A DNA stretch of 64,000 bases from Bolinopsis microptera. Its lineage: Eukaryota > Ctenophora > Tentaculata > Lobata > Bolinopsidae. Positions within the stretch are counted from its first letter, which is position 1. Every line of letters begins with the position of its first letter. The translations under genes were made by a program, and so were the position numbers. Shown in pieces: positions 1 through 61,553 of the stretch. The notes under the pieces are model-generated. The model saw only the letters and a program-made list of their open reading frames with translations. It did not search any database and was not told where the DNA came from. The stretch covers positions 4,047,675 through 4,111,674 of the forward strand of contig NC_087078.1 of NCBI RefSeq assembly GCF_026151205.1, given 5' to 3'.

Positions 1-155
1 TACTATATTATCTACCGACATGTTATAACGGAACAACGGAAGATAACGGCAAAGAATACTAACAAAACCCTTTAATCCTAAGTACAGTGACATTTAAAAA
101 GGAAGACGATATAGATTCCCCAGCATTACTAGACGGAAGCAACAACTATACTCAC

Positions 156-43146
<42,991 letters not shown>

Positions 43147-43840
43147 CACTACTATTCATGTGTATAGTTAGTGATGTTATTTAAATACCAAATAGCAAAG
43201 AAATAGATATTTTGGTTTTACTAATAAATGATCATTGTTCTGCAAGAGTAGTGTGAACATGATACCAAAGGATAGTTTCTGTTAAATTAACGATCCTTAT
43301 TCCCGATTGAACAATACAGTTGTTCTTGAATTGTTCTGTTTAAACTAGAATCTAAAATAAACAGATTTCAATCACTTTTTCAGAAGTAGATGCAGAACAA
43401 AATTCCCCATTATCGACATGAAGTCCGATGAAATCACAACCTGTAACAACCAGGCCATGCTAGTATGAAAAATTATTATATTCTCTCTCTCTCTGTTCTG
43501 GTCAACGGTTTCTGGCCTCTTACTAAAAGATGGAGGCCTTCTCACCGTGCCCACAGAATGCAACTCCTGCTAGCTGCACGCCAGGACTCCCAAAGTATAT
43601 ACGAAATCATAAAATAATAAATATCAATGCAACAGACCCCTGGAGTCTTGAAGCTGTCACTACCTGTCTCAGAGCAAACCCACTTCCGTTGTAGTACTTC
43701 TGCGGGCAGACAAGGGACTTCCGAGCAAGGTCAAAGCCTGGGAGATATGTCTCTATGCGGAGATGGGCCTAGGTTGAGTTCCTAGTATGGGATTTAGCGA
43801 AAGTTCCTGGTGAAGAATCCTAGGAGGTTACCCAAAAGGG
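43147..43840. promoter_or_regulatory. Presumed ACTN 5' UTR/promoter region
   Basis: Placed by position only: it lies immediately upstream of the ACTN start codon. An intron in the 5' UTR cannot be excluded. A short CT run is at 43481-43494. I see no specific promoter element that I would defend. Confidence 0.3.
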
Positions 43841-43846
43841 TTTTCC

Positions 43847-44530
43847 CTATCCAGTCTTGTCGACTGTTCCACAAATTTGAAGATATGATTGAAGTTTACT
43901 GTTTTTAAGGTAGAGTTTACCAATTATCCTCATTCTGAACGTCATGATCTGGATGCACTTGCAGAGGAGGTGCTGGGATGTTTCTGCTTCTCCTGAAAAG
44001 TGTTCACAATCTTGCATCTCGAAGTTGACGTTGTTTGCCACGTTCTGAAAATAAACTAGTGGGCGGCTGTGACCTATCCTGAAAGCGACCATGTAAGCCA
44101 TCTGATGTGAGTTCCAGAAAAATTAAAGTTCCTGTATTTATATTTGTGGAGGAACATCTCAAGTGGAATGTTTCTTTGTCACTGAGTGTGGCCTAATTGG
44201 GAGGAACGGTTCTGGTCCGATGGGGATGTTGTTGGATTGATCGTCCCTTGCGAATTCGTCCGCTAGTTCTTTACCGTATACTCCTTCATGTCCTGGAACG
44301 AAGTTCTACTCGATGAGAATACCTAGTGAGTTGAGTTGGTCTGAGATGTTCAGAACGAACCTGGAGTTAAAACTGGTGCTGTTAAGCGCTATAAAAGCAG
44401 CCTGGGAATCTGAGATCCTAAGTTATCATTAGTCCAGATACTTGCCATTGTATAACGCAAATAGCGGGTACGATTTCCTCAATGAACCTGAAGAAGGAAT
44501 ATCTGTCCTGAAATGATACCATGTATCGTC
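43847..44530 (-). pseudogene. LINE C-terminal RNase H and zinc-knuckle relic
   Basis: Minus-strand frames contain VPGHEGVYGKELADEFAR, the RNase H block (family form PGHxGxxGNExADExA), and further downstream CEHFSGEAETSQHLLCKC, the Cys/His motif that ends many RNase H-bearing non-LTR retrotransposons. Upstream, a frame with AALNSTSFNSRFVLNI-like sequence continues the domain. Several frameshifts and stops. Traces may continue to about 44830. Confidence 0.65.
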
Positions 44531-45051
44531 GAGCTAAAAAATGAATCAAAAGTTAGAGTAAATCGTTAAACGCATTGATGTTTATTCCTGGTCCGGTTAG
44601 CTTTGCGTCTCAGAACTAAAGAGGTCCACTATGCTTTAGTGAGCTATACTGTCCACCAGGGTACTGTAGATCTAAGGGTTCCCCGTGTAATGGGGCAGGC
44701 TGTGAAAAAGCATCTCTGCAGGATGTCCGAGATGAACTGTTTTCGAGTGTTGAGAACTTCCGCTGTAGAACTGAATAGAACCAGTTGCAGTAGGGGTGTC
44801 AGTCAAACACTGCTGGCTACTAGATGATTGTAGAGCGTCCAGTCACATTTCAATGAAGAGTGTGGCAAAGCTAACCCGGTCCCCTGAAAAGTGGTTACTG
44901 GAGGAAGAAGTGCCAGGAATTCTCGCTATCAGTGTGTCCTCGTAGTCAGAGTTGACATCCCTAACACTGTCTTATCACGAGCCTGTGTCTAGCGTGTGTC
45001 AGCCCTAACGCATTAGCTGTCTTAACTGAAAAGACCTGAAAAGTGGTTACT

Positions 45052-45290
45052 TTTTTCTTTTTTTTTTTTTTTTTTTTTTTTTTTGTGCTCTTTTTTAGCT
45101 CTGTGGTGGGTGACTTCGATGGGACCTGAAAGCTGAAAGAGAATTTCCTGGTGATTTAATAGCTCTTAGAGCTATGTATCTGTGTCTAACGTATCGTTGT
45201 TTGTGTGTGTACTATCTTGTAACCTGATATCTGAAAGAGAAATTTCCTGGTGCTTGGTAGCTGTTAGTGTTGACTTCCTGGTTCCTATGG
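45052..45290. repeat. Poly-T tract and adjoining direct repeat
   Basis: A long T run (about 45052-45084) is followed by two copies of CTGAAAGAGAAATTTCCTGGTG-like sequence about 100 bp apart (45132 and 45229). A minus-strand poly-A insertion is possible but no retroposed gene is recognised. Confidence 0.5.
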
Positions 45291-45747
45291 GAACTTTGAG
45301 TTGGCAAGTCCCAACCTTTGTACTCAACAAGAGAGCACACCACCCGTTAGTGCCAACCAGGCCACACCACGTGGAGGTTCGGAGAGGATTTCGTGACCCA
45401 ATTATTATATTCATGCAAACCCTTTTATATCAAGAGTGAAATAGGTCCACTGCAGTCTAGTTGTAAAAAGTGCAAATGTGGTTAGTGAAGAGTGAATCAA
45501 GATTGCAATTATGTCCACCCTCACAATTATGTCCACCCTCACGTTGCAAAACTGCAATTTAAAAAAAGGTTTCACGCTGTATGCACCTGCACTAAGCAGC
45601 CATTACCTGAGCTTACTATCAACTAAGTGAAGAGGTTCAAAGTGGGGGACTATCCAGAGTGAACATTTTAAATATCTTGACAGTTAGACAAATCAGGTGA
45701 CCAGATGTGACGTCTTCTGATCTACCATTTCACCACTATACTATATA

Positions 45748-46529
45748 CAGGGTGGGCCAAAAGTCAGTGTGCAAACGTTGGGCGGTTGGGTCTTATACCT
45801 CCGCCGTGTTTTATATTTGAGGGTTGTTGCTTTGCAGATGGTTTACTGTACCTACTGGTTCGAGGATTCCGTCGCCAAAATTTGAAAATTCGAATATTTT
45901 AAAACATGCCCATTCAATATTAAAACACCTGTATTGTTATCTCTGAACATGCTGGACGCCTAATTTTTTCAGAGACGGTAGATTGTTAAATGTTGCATCT
46001 GATCTGAAAAAATGGTGTGAAACAGATTTGAAATGACGAAGTTATCAAGCATTTTGTGTATCTCGTTAACAAAATTGACTGGGTGATTATGTGACACCGT
46101 GACACGACACCTTAATTGGGCAGCCTTAACGATTCCCATAATGTTTAACGGGGTGGTTAACGGGGTCACCTTATCACGTGATCAGGTAAGCCAATCACCT
46201 GATCACACGTAATGAATAACCTCGTTAAGGTTCATATCTCGGTCATCTGAGAAGCTAGAACTCTCATTTTTTTCAGGGCAAACGTAATTTAAATGGCCAA
46301 ACACAATTCAATAAAATATGGCTCGATCCGACTATCCAAACTATCAAATAAATGCGAAAATGAACGTTCTTTTGAAAAAAATGAACACAAATATGTTTCG
46401 ATTTGACAAATTTCTCGAACCAGTTGCAGTGGTGACAGTAAGTCATACCAGAACACATTATTTCAATTGGGCACTCAGTGACTGAGCTATTAAGGCCAAC
46501 GTTTGCACACTGACTTTTGGCCCACCCTG
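45748..46529. mobile_element. Mariner-type MITE, 782 bp
   Basis: Perfect terminal inverted repeats of at least 34 bp starting CAGGGTGGGCCAAAAGTCAG, flanked on both sides by TA. TA duplication and this terminus are typical of Tc1/mariner (IS630-type) elements. A minus-strand frame at 45969-46169 (VSHNHPVNFVNEIHKML...) faintly recalls a mariner transposase C-terminus, but no D,D motifs are seen. Treat as non-autonomous. Confidence 0.88.
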
Positions 46530-47091
46530 TACCATTAATTAAGTATACAATAATCTCTTGTAGTGCGATCTAGAAACAGAAGAGTGTGATTAGTGAAAAT
46601 AATGGCACTGCTACTAATACAGTGAGCATCATTGTCAGAGTCTGAAGGAAATGCTAGTGATGACAGCACCAACACATCAAAGCCAAAATCCAAAGTCATC
46701 AAGTCTAAATGTCCCTGCTGCAGAACCTCCGGTGGAAAGTCTTGGCTTTTGACCTGTAAGGACTGTGGCCAAGTTTAGCACTCTCTAATATGCGCAAACT
46801 TGAATGGTTCAGATCTCACCCAGAAGGGGATTGACTCATTGCTTCCCAATTGGGGCTGTCCCTGGTGCTTCTTTGCCCCATACCCAAGACCAAAGCATCA
46901 TAAGTCGACTAAGTTAGCAAACGCGTTGCAAACAACTACAAACTATGCAAACCAAATCTCGGCTGAGGTAATTGAGTTCCTCGAGGGTATAGTAGAGCAG
47001 AAAATGAAGCATATTACCCAACACACGACTGACTTCATTGCATCGATACAACATCAGCTGACAGAGCTGACCCAAAACATGGCATCCTTAA

Positions 47092-47565
47092 GGGGGCAGG
47101 GGGGGGTCTTTATGAAATTTCTCTCGAAATTGATTTTATAGTTGTTTCTGATAGAGGGGAGTGATATCTATCTACTGCTTTTGGTCCTATGGAAAAATTT
47201 TGTTCCTAGCCGAATTTATTGCCGGTCAAAGGTCAGCGCTTTTAAAGGCCTATCTCAAAATTCCATCCGGCTTATCTCTTTTAAATGGTCCCTAGAACAT
47301 ATCCTGAAAGTTTCAGAGTGATTGCTCAAAAAATGTAGGAGAAGATAGATTTTTAGACTCGATTTTCAGAGCGCGCGATTGAAAATCGCTCGCGCAATAC
47401 AATTACACATGAGCGCTGACCTTTGACCGGCAATAAATTCGGCTAGGAACAATATTTTTCCATAGGACCAAAAGCAGCAGATAGATATCACTCCCCTCTA
47501 TCAGAAACAACTATAAAATCAATTTCGAGAGAAATTTCATAAAGACCCCCCCCCCCCCTGCCCCC
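47092..47565. mobile_element. TTAA fold-back element, internally deleted (copy B)
   Basis: Flanked by TTAA (47088-47091, 47566-47569), with ends GGGGGCAGGGGGGG and the inverse. About 80-90% similar by eye to copy A at 31166-31896, but the left arm jumps at TCAGCGCTTTTAAAGGCC into the right arm, deleting about 250 bp. It interrupts the LINE ORF1. Confidence 0.9.
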
Positions 47566-47979
47566 TTAAAGAACACTCCTAACCGTCCCCCTCCTCCTCA
47601 AATGAACGACTACAATCCTCCACAACCACCACAACCCCCTAGGAGGGCCCCAATTCAAGTAGAAAATGTCAGTTCAATCAACTTGGTTCCTGAAATAAAG
47701 CATATGGAAAACCAGCTAGAAGACTACATCACAGAGAAAGAAGAGAGTGACCTCATATCATGAACATGCTACAGAATCAACTCGCAGACTTCTCATTAGA
47801 GGGGCAAAGAAATGTACTTCAATATGGAGAGCACTAAAAGTACATGGGCTCAAAGTCAAATCCTTTGGTGATGCCTGAACCCATCAAGAAACTTGTGGAG
47901 CGTCTCAACAATGAGTATGGGTTTTCACACCAAGAAGAAAGGCACCACTACAAACTATACTGTTGCCTAGTGAACATGT

Positions 47980-48996
47980 ATGATGATAAGGAGTCGACTC
48001 TCCCAGAAATGTAATCTACTACATATTAACGCTAAGAAGAGCTGTTATATGTATTTCTCCCCAAACAAACGTGTAAATGAATCGTCTACATGCAGTACAC
48101 CCGATGATTTAAATCTCTCCATAGACGGCTCCATAATAATACGTGTTAAAACAACTAAGTTTCTAGGTGTGCTGATTGATGATAAACTGAACTGGAAACC
48201 TCACATAGAATCACTAAATAAGAAACTAAGAAGTGCTTGTGGACGTATTTACCGCATAAAAAACTGTCTACCTATAAAACTGCACAAGCAGATATACCAC
48301 ACACTATTTGAATCACACCTTACGTTCGCCATCTCAGTATGGGGTGGTGTCTCTAACCAAGTTATCAACCCTGTATTCTTAACACAGAAGAGATGTATTA
48401 GAATAATTTTTGGAGATGCAAACTCATACCAAAACAAATTCAAAACATGTGCTCGTTCTAGACCTATTCAATGTAAAATACTGGGTAAATATGAGTCTAA
48501 TGTTAATAACTCTGTTAATCCACGTATTAAACCATGTGCAAAGTGTGTCCGCTCTAAATCGGTAGTTCATAATAAACTTGATAGACCCTTATGTTGTCAA
48601 AAACTAGGAGCTGAATTCTATTCCAAGGAATCAACCAAACCATTATTTAACAGTCATAAACTCCTTACTGTTCATAATCTTTACAAACTTCGTACTATAA
48701 CTGAACTTTTTAAAATAGTGAAATATAGGGTACCCATATCTCTCTACTCTTTACTTAACATGTCTGAACTGAGGGATGACCGTCTAATACCACCAAAGCC
48801 AAGCCATAACTTTATTTATAAATCTTCTTGGCTTTGGAATCAATTCAAGGACTCCAATCCACAGAATAAACCTGACTTTGTGAACACATCCTGTAACTCA
48901 ATCAAATCAAGGCTAAACCGATCTCTTCTAGATGCCCAAAGCAGGTTCGATAATGAGTGGCATAATGACAACTTTAACAGTTTTGGACCATGCTAG
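47980..48996 (+). CDS. C-terminal third of LINE reverse transcriptase ORF
   Basis: 338 uninterrupted codons beginning at RSRLSQKCNLLHINAKKSCY. Contains the conserved KFLGVLIDDKLNW...HI block just after the RT palm, a Cys-rich insert (KPCAKCVRSK) and the VPISLYSLLN...NFIYKSSWLWN tail. Since YADD and upstream blocks are missing, it cannot reverse transcribe. Surprisingly intact for a relic. Confidence 0.8.
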   Translation: MMIRSRLSQKCNLLHINAKKSCYMYFSPNKRVNESSTCSTPDDLNLSIDGSIIIRVKTTKFLGVLIDDKLNWKPHIESLNKKLRSACGRIYRIKNCLPIKLHKQIYHTLFESHLTFAISVWGGVSNQVINPVFLTQKRCIRIIFGDANSYQNKFKTCARSRPIQCKILGKYESNVNNSVNPRIKPCAKCVRSKSVVHNKLDRPLCCQKLGAEFYSKESTKPLFNSHKLLTVHNLYKLRTITELFKIVKYRVPISLYSLLNMSELRDDRLIPPKPSHNFIYKSSWLWNQFKDSNPQNKPDFVNTSCNSIKSRLNRSLLDAQSRFDNEWHNDNFNSFGPC

Positions 48997-50220
48997 ATTA
49001 TTGATAAAAACGTGGAATTTATGTAAACAAATACTTAATTACTTAAATATTGCCGTTTCCGTACGGCGCTATACGTAATATATGTTAAAAGCGCGCTGCA
49101 GCTACTCCCTACCTCAACATTTGCGCGGGTTTCTTAAGCGCGCACGTACGTTTATTCTTGGCGGTTAATCAGACCCATGACATAACGCTATAGGTGGCAG
49201 TGACTGTAATTTTCTTCAACAATTACTGAATTATCCATCCATAAAGTGATTTACAAAATGACACCTAAACCTCGTGTTTTGGTGTTCACTTAAACGGTAC
49301 TTGGCGGCTGAACTGTGGTGTCTGACGTTTGCAGCTAGATCGGACTCTGCATGATATTGTATTAGCAAATTTGTATAGTGTATAATTGTTTAGTGTTTAT
49401 AATACTCTGCAACCTGGTAGCACGGCTGACACAAAAACAAAATTTTGGCCTGGCTTGTGCATAACCAAGTAAATAACACGCACTCAGATAAAAGCCGTCT
49501 GGAGAAACTCCGCAAAATGTTCATTGTAGTCAACGGGCACAAAGAAGCACTACTAGCAATTGTGTCCTTTACCCTCCTACATAATTTGAACATTTTTGTG
49601 GCTAACTCATTGAACAACATCTGAATTAAAATGTGTCTAGTATTAAAAGATTCAGTAAGTAATTTTTTCATGTACGCTGTAGTTAGTAAATCAAATCAAA
49701 CTTTTTCGATCAGCCGCGCGCTGAACCAGTGTTGCACTAGGTAAAATTGTGTATATTTTGTTCATTTTTGAGTGTAAATTAATTTATTAATTTATCACAA
49801 ATTATTTTATTATAATATAACCACTTATGTGAAATGGTTATTTTGACTTTAAATATTTGAACTAAATATGAATTGATTGTGGGTATAAAATAAAATTTGT
49901 TTTACAAAAAAAAAAAAAAATTTGTTTTACAGAACACGCAGACAATGAGGGGGACATTTAATAAAAAATTTAAAAAAAAAAAAAAAAAAGGGGGACCCCC
50001 AACCCATGTAGCTGAGACACCTCACAGCAAGTAGACCAAAGTGGCTCTTGCTTGTGAAAGGTACGTCAACTACCCGCCGAAGCGGTGGGTTGGGAGTCCC
50101 CCCTGGGATCATTTCGTCCGTAAAATTATATACAACATTTAATAAAACAAATATTTATTTTTACGGCACAATCAAACAATATCAATAATAAATAAATCAG
50201 GGGAGGTTTGAAGAGGTTTC
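48997..50220. other. Stretch without recognised gene
   Basis: Contains the LINE 3' flank and two A-rich runs (49905-49920, 49969-49989), the first flanked on both sides by TTTGTTTTACA. The segment 50000-50115 has a weak tRNA B-box-like GGTTGGGAGTCCC; a tRNA-derived SINE is possible but unproven. Confidence 0.35.
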
Positions 50221-50221
50221 A

Positions 50222-51053
50222 AGTGCCGAAGGCCACTGCTTATCTTTAGGATTTGAGAGTGACCCAAAGTCATCTATCTTAACCATATCTCTAGGGATCC
50301 CACGTCACCTTCAGTTTAGGAACTTACAGTCTGACGAAACAATGACTGTCAAATGTAATAGCAGAAGCATATAAGAGATGACTAGGCTTAGTCAAGACTT
50401 CTTCAAACACACCATCAAAAAAGAAGATGATGATTCTGTCCCAAACGGCATTCGCTTCAGCTTAACACTCATTGGTAAAACTTCAACTCAACTATTCTCG
50501 TAGGGGATTCTAACTTAGGGCCCATAACATTCGGAAGCGGCAAAGGTAAACTTGGAGAATCGACCCCTGGCCTCAGATCTTGGGCTCCTACAATAGACTC
50601 AATAGACCCACTATCATGCACATCATACCGTAATGTTGTGCTAATGGTGGACACTAATGACCTTAATATATATAATATAAGAACAAAGTTACTGACCAAA
50701 ATGTCAAAGAAACTTTATAAGCTATATAAAACAAAAATCAGACTGATAAGGAGGTACAACCCTAAATGTAAAATGTTCATATGTCCAATACTTCCCACAA
50801 AATCACACGACAAGAACCGTAGAACTTTTTGTATAATAGGTTTTTTGCTGAAGATTTATGCCAGTGCGACCTTAAAGTTATTCTAGTTGAAGGTTTTATC
50901 AAGTTCCTAGACAAGCAAACAAAGGGGGAGCCGCACATTCGTGCGCGGCAGGTCATACAACGTATGACAAGGCACACATTAATGCACACTACTTGGAAAA
51001 AAATAAACAAATATGATGGTGTTAAAAATTTAATTTTCGTACAAAATATGTAG
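50222..51053 (+). pseudogene. LINE/repetitive ORF1 relic with SGNH domain
   Basis: Blocks in order: STILVGDSNLGPITFGSGKG (GDS-type nucleophile block), KLGESTPGLRSWAPTIDSI, YRNVVLMVDTNDLN (family form VxVGTNDL), LYKLYKTKIRLIRRYNPKC then MFICPILPTKSHDKNRR, and after a +1 frameshift near 50830 YNRFFAEDLCQCDLKVILVE and GFIKFLDKQTKG. This order matches SGNH-hydrolase domains of CR1-type ORF1 proteins. The G of the GTND block is replaced by D. Confidence 0.7.
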
Positions 51054-51290
51054 CGCGATGCACTACTGGGCCGCGCCGCGCATCTTCTCGCAACCACCGG
51101 TTATGCAGATCGGCGAGATTCGAAGGATTGACATTGTGAATCTATATGTAAAAACCTTTATCATGTCATACCAACTTATCGTATCACAACTGGGTCGCGC
51201 CGCTAATAGAATAATGCTGGTATTTATTAATAACAATCAAAACATAACATATCATAAAAATGAAGCCGCGCGTTGGTTGGCTGCCTTGAC

Positions 51291-51808
51291 GGATGTTACT
51301 CGTCTAAATTTCTTCGAAGTAGCGCGCGCCGCTTTCTTCTCGAAATGGCCCGACGGCACGAGCTACGAAGTAGCGCGCACCGGGCCAGATCATTAACAAT
51401 GGTCAATTGGCTGCCTCATATTATATAAATAAATAAATGCAATGAAAAAAATTAAATAGCAAAAAAGCTTGCTTTTATACAACAAATCTTTTTATATTTT
51501 GATGATTTTCCGTTTATTAATGATTTTTTTGAAAATGAAACGTTCAATACATCAAAGTTTTCTCCGGATGATGAATGATGATTAATCACTTTACACTCGA
51601 CTTTTACGTGACTTTTTCAACCCTAACCCTCTAATCTGATCCCAACCCTAACACAATCATTTTAATTAACAAAAGCATATGCTGAAACCCTTGACCATTG
51701 TTAATGATCTGGCCCGGCGCGCGCTACTTCATAGCACTTGCCATCGGGCCAATATTTCGAGCAGAAAGCGGCGCGCGCTACTTCGAAGAAATTTAGACGA
51801 GTAACATC
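51291..51808. mobile_element. GC-rich inverted repeat, about 117-bp arms
   Basis: Left arm 51291-51406 (GATGTTACTCGTCTAAATTT...GATCATTAACAATGGTCAA) and right arm 51691-51808 are reverse complements with few mismatches, separated by 284 bp of AT-rich sequence. Arms contain repeated GAAGTAGCGCGCRCC. The GC-rich arms contrast strongly with the surroundings. No coding frame; transposase type unknown. Confidence 0.7.
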
Positions 51809-53640
51809 TGTCAACTGAAACCCTAACCCTAAATTATACTAATTTCCTTATACGGCCATATCACGTGATCAAGCCAAGACAGTTTTTCGCCAATATCTCG
51901 TCAGGGGAGCATTTCAATCCTATGTCATGGAGGGTGATTCGGAATTAGCGTCCGAAAATACATCGAATGAAGTTGGTTTCAACTATGAATTATCGTGGGC
52001 CCTTTAAGAACAATCTCCGAGATCGACTGTAGAGTGATTTATGATTTAGCACGCTCGGTTTTCTCCGGATACCTTGGCGACTTGTGTTACTCTCACTGAC
52101 CTCACTGATTGGTCAAGCTGATCAAATGCTCAGTCAAAACTGCGAAATTTCGGTCAAGGAAACAGCAAAATAGCTTCTCTCTAATTATTAAGAAATGCGA
52201 CATGTAATTGTAAGATAACAATTAAATAGATCCTGTGCGCGGCGCCTACAGCTGACCTACGAATTTCTGAACAATTGAAAATTGTGGCTGTGTGCGCGGC
52301 GTACTGTATATGTGTTTGAAATTGAAATTTGAATTTATTTATGAATATAACATTATGTATTGATTGTTTTGTGGTAAATAAAAATTTTTCTTTCCTAAAA
52401 AAAAATTTTTCTTTCCTCTTCAAAAAAATTTTTTTCTGACGATTTTCCGTTTATCAAAGCTTTCTTTGGAAATAAATCTGTCAGTAGATCAATCGTGTCG
52501 TGTGTAATCCAAACTGACCTTGCTAAATGGTCATTCAAGCAAAATTCAGTCAAAACAGGAAAATCTGGGTCGCAGAAAGCTGCAATCCGAAAATGTCTGA
52601 CCGATTGCAGATTGGTCACTGCACCCTGGTTAAAGATTCAGTCGAAATCCGGTCAAGGGGACAGCTGAAACGCTCCTCTTCAAAAATCTTCCAAAATCTC
52701 TTTTTCTATTCTGATGATTTTTCGTTTATCAATGTTTTATTTGAGAATCCAACTTTCAGTACCTCAATTGTGTCTTGTGCCATCCTCAGTGATCTTGCTA
52801 AATGGTCATTCAATAAAAGTTCAGTCAACCGGTAGGACATTTTCAAAAGTTTCCTTCCGTCAAAGTTTTCTCCACACATACAGCTTCCAGTACCGTATAG
52901 TAATGGTAAAATTTGCCACTCTCACCGACCTCACTGATTGGTTACTAGTAAAAATTTAGTCAAAATCGCAAAATGTCGGTCAAGGAGACAGCAGAAAAGC
53001 TTCTCTTCAAAAATCTTCCAAAACATCATCTCCTATATCAAAAATATAATATCAAAATATATATCAAATTATTGACCATATTTTATGACGATGAATTGTA
53101 AAATTCGTTCAATTTATATTTATTCGGTCTCCAATTATTGAACTGCGGAAGCTGGTTGCCTCAACACTGTTGACCATGGTATGACTGAATTATCAACCCG
53201 TGATTATTAAACGAAAAATAAATGATAAACATGATTTATAATTTAAAAACTGTAAACCACCAAGTTCTGAATTATCGCTTAAATTTAAATAAGTATCAAA
53301 ACAAAAACCATCATGTGCCGTTAAGCAGCAGGGCGCGGCTCACATGGGCCACAGCAAATCGGCGAAAATGGGTTCAGAAAAGCCACTTTTGGCACTCGAG
53401 CCCTTGATCTTTCCGATGGTTCACTGGGCCTTTTGAGCTGCTGTCCTTCAGCTTCTGTCAACTGAAATTACTACTAATCCAATTTGAGGCAATCAGCTGA
53501 CGCGCGGCTTTTATGGTTATATATGATATGTTTAATCTGTAATAAAGATCAAAATTCAAATTTGTATTCCTTTAAAAAAATGTGTATTCCTTCCTTATTC
53601 TGCATCTGATGATTTTCCGTTTATCAAAGCTTTCTGTTAC
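51490..53640. repeat. Array of diverged repeat units upstream of KIF3A
   Basis: The block TGATGATTTTCCGTTTATCAA recurs at about 51499, 52436, 52709 and 53608, each followed by a TTT-rich stretch. Linked blocks CTGACCT(T/C)..TGATTGGTCA or GCTAAATGGTCATTCAA, AAATTCAGTCAAAAC and GGTCAAGGAGACAGC recur near 52090, 52520, 52620, 52790 and 52930. Units are 130-300 bp and diverged. No gene seen, so KIF3A's promoter must lie within or beside this array. Confidence 0.6.
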
Positions 53641-53654
53641 AAGTTACTCCTGAA

Positions 53655-61359
<7,705 letters not shown>

Positions 61360-61547
61360 CAAACGCAAGAATTGATGTGATCGGATGACGATCTATCGCA
61401 TATCGCGTGTCTAGGAGTAAGAAACGGGACTAAATCGTAAACTATATTAATATAGACTTACAGAATGGATATCATTCATCAAATTCGTGTATCTGTAAAT
61501 AGTGGTTTAATTGAAAATGTGGGGTTGATATTAAAGAAAATCCCTGC

Positions 61548-61553
61548 AATAAA
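61548..61553 (+). terminator. Probable KIF3A polyadenylation signal
   Basis: AATAAA 189 bases after the KIF3A stop codon, in AT-rich 3' UTR. The first such hexamer downstream. Confidence 0.55.

Larger units (their letters stand above)
46590..48996 (+). pseudogene. Internally deleted CR1-like LINE: ORF1 fused to RT C-terminus
   Basis: ORF1 begins near 46620 with CPCCRTSGGKSW...CKDCGQ, a stop replacing the expected Trp, then HSLICANL and NWGCPWCFF, which together form a PHD-type zinc finger followed by PYPRPKHHK. A Gln-rich helical stretch (EFLEGIVEQKMKH) leads to the MITE insertion. After it the frame resumes as Pro-rich sequence and VPEIKHMENQLEDYITEKEE. From 47980 a second frame encodes only the post-catalytic part of an RT ORF (TTKFLGVLIDDKLNWKPHIE; SSWLWNQFKDSNPQNKPD) to the stop at 48996. 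Endonuclease and RT catalytic blocks are absent. PHD-bearing ORF1 is known in the CR1 group. Confidence 0.75.

Noticed and set aside
49985-50115. tRNA-derived SINE
   Set aside because: Only a loose B-box-like match and an A-run; no convincing A box, cloverleaf or second copy. Left as a remark in the region entry.
51620-51835. CCCTAA-like telomeric repeats
   Set aside because: Only a few broken copies (ACCCTAACCCTCT, ACCCTAACCCTAAA) in an interior location; not a telomere or convincing interstitial array.
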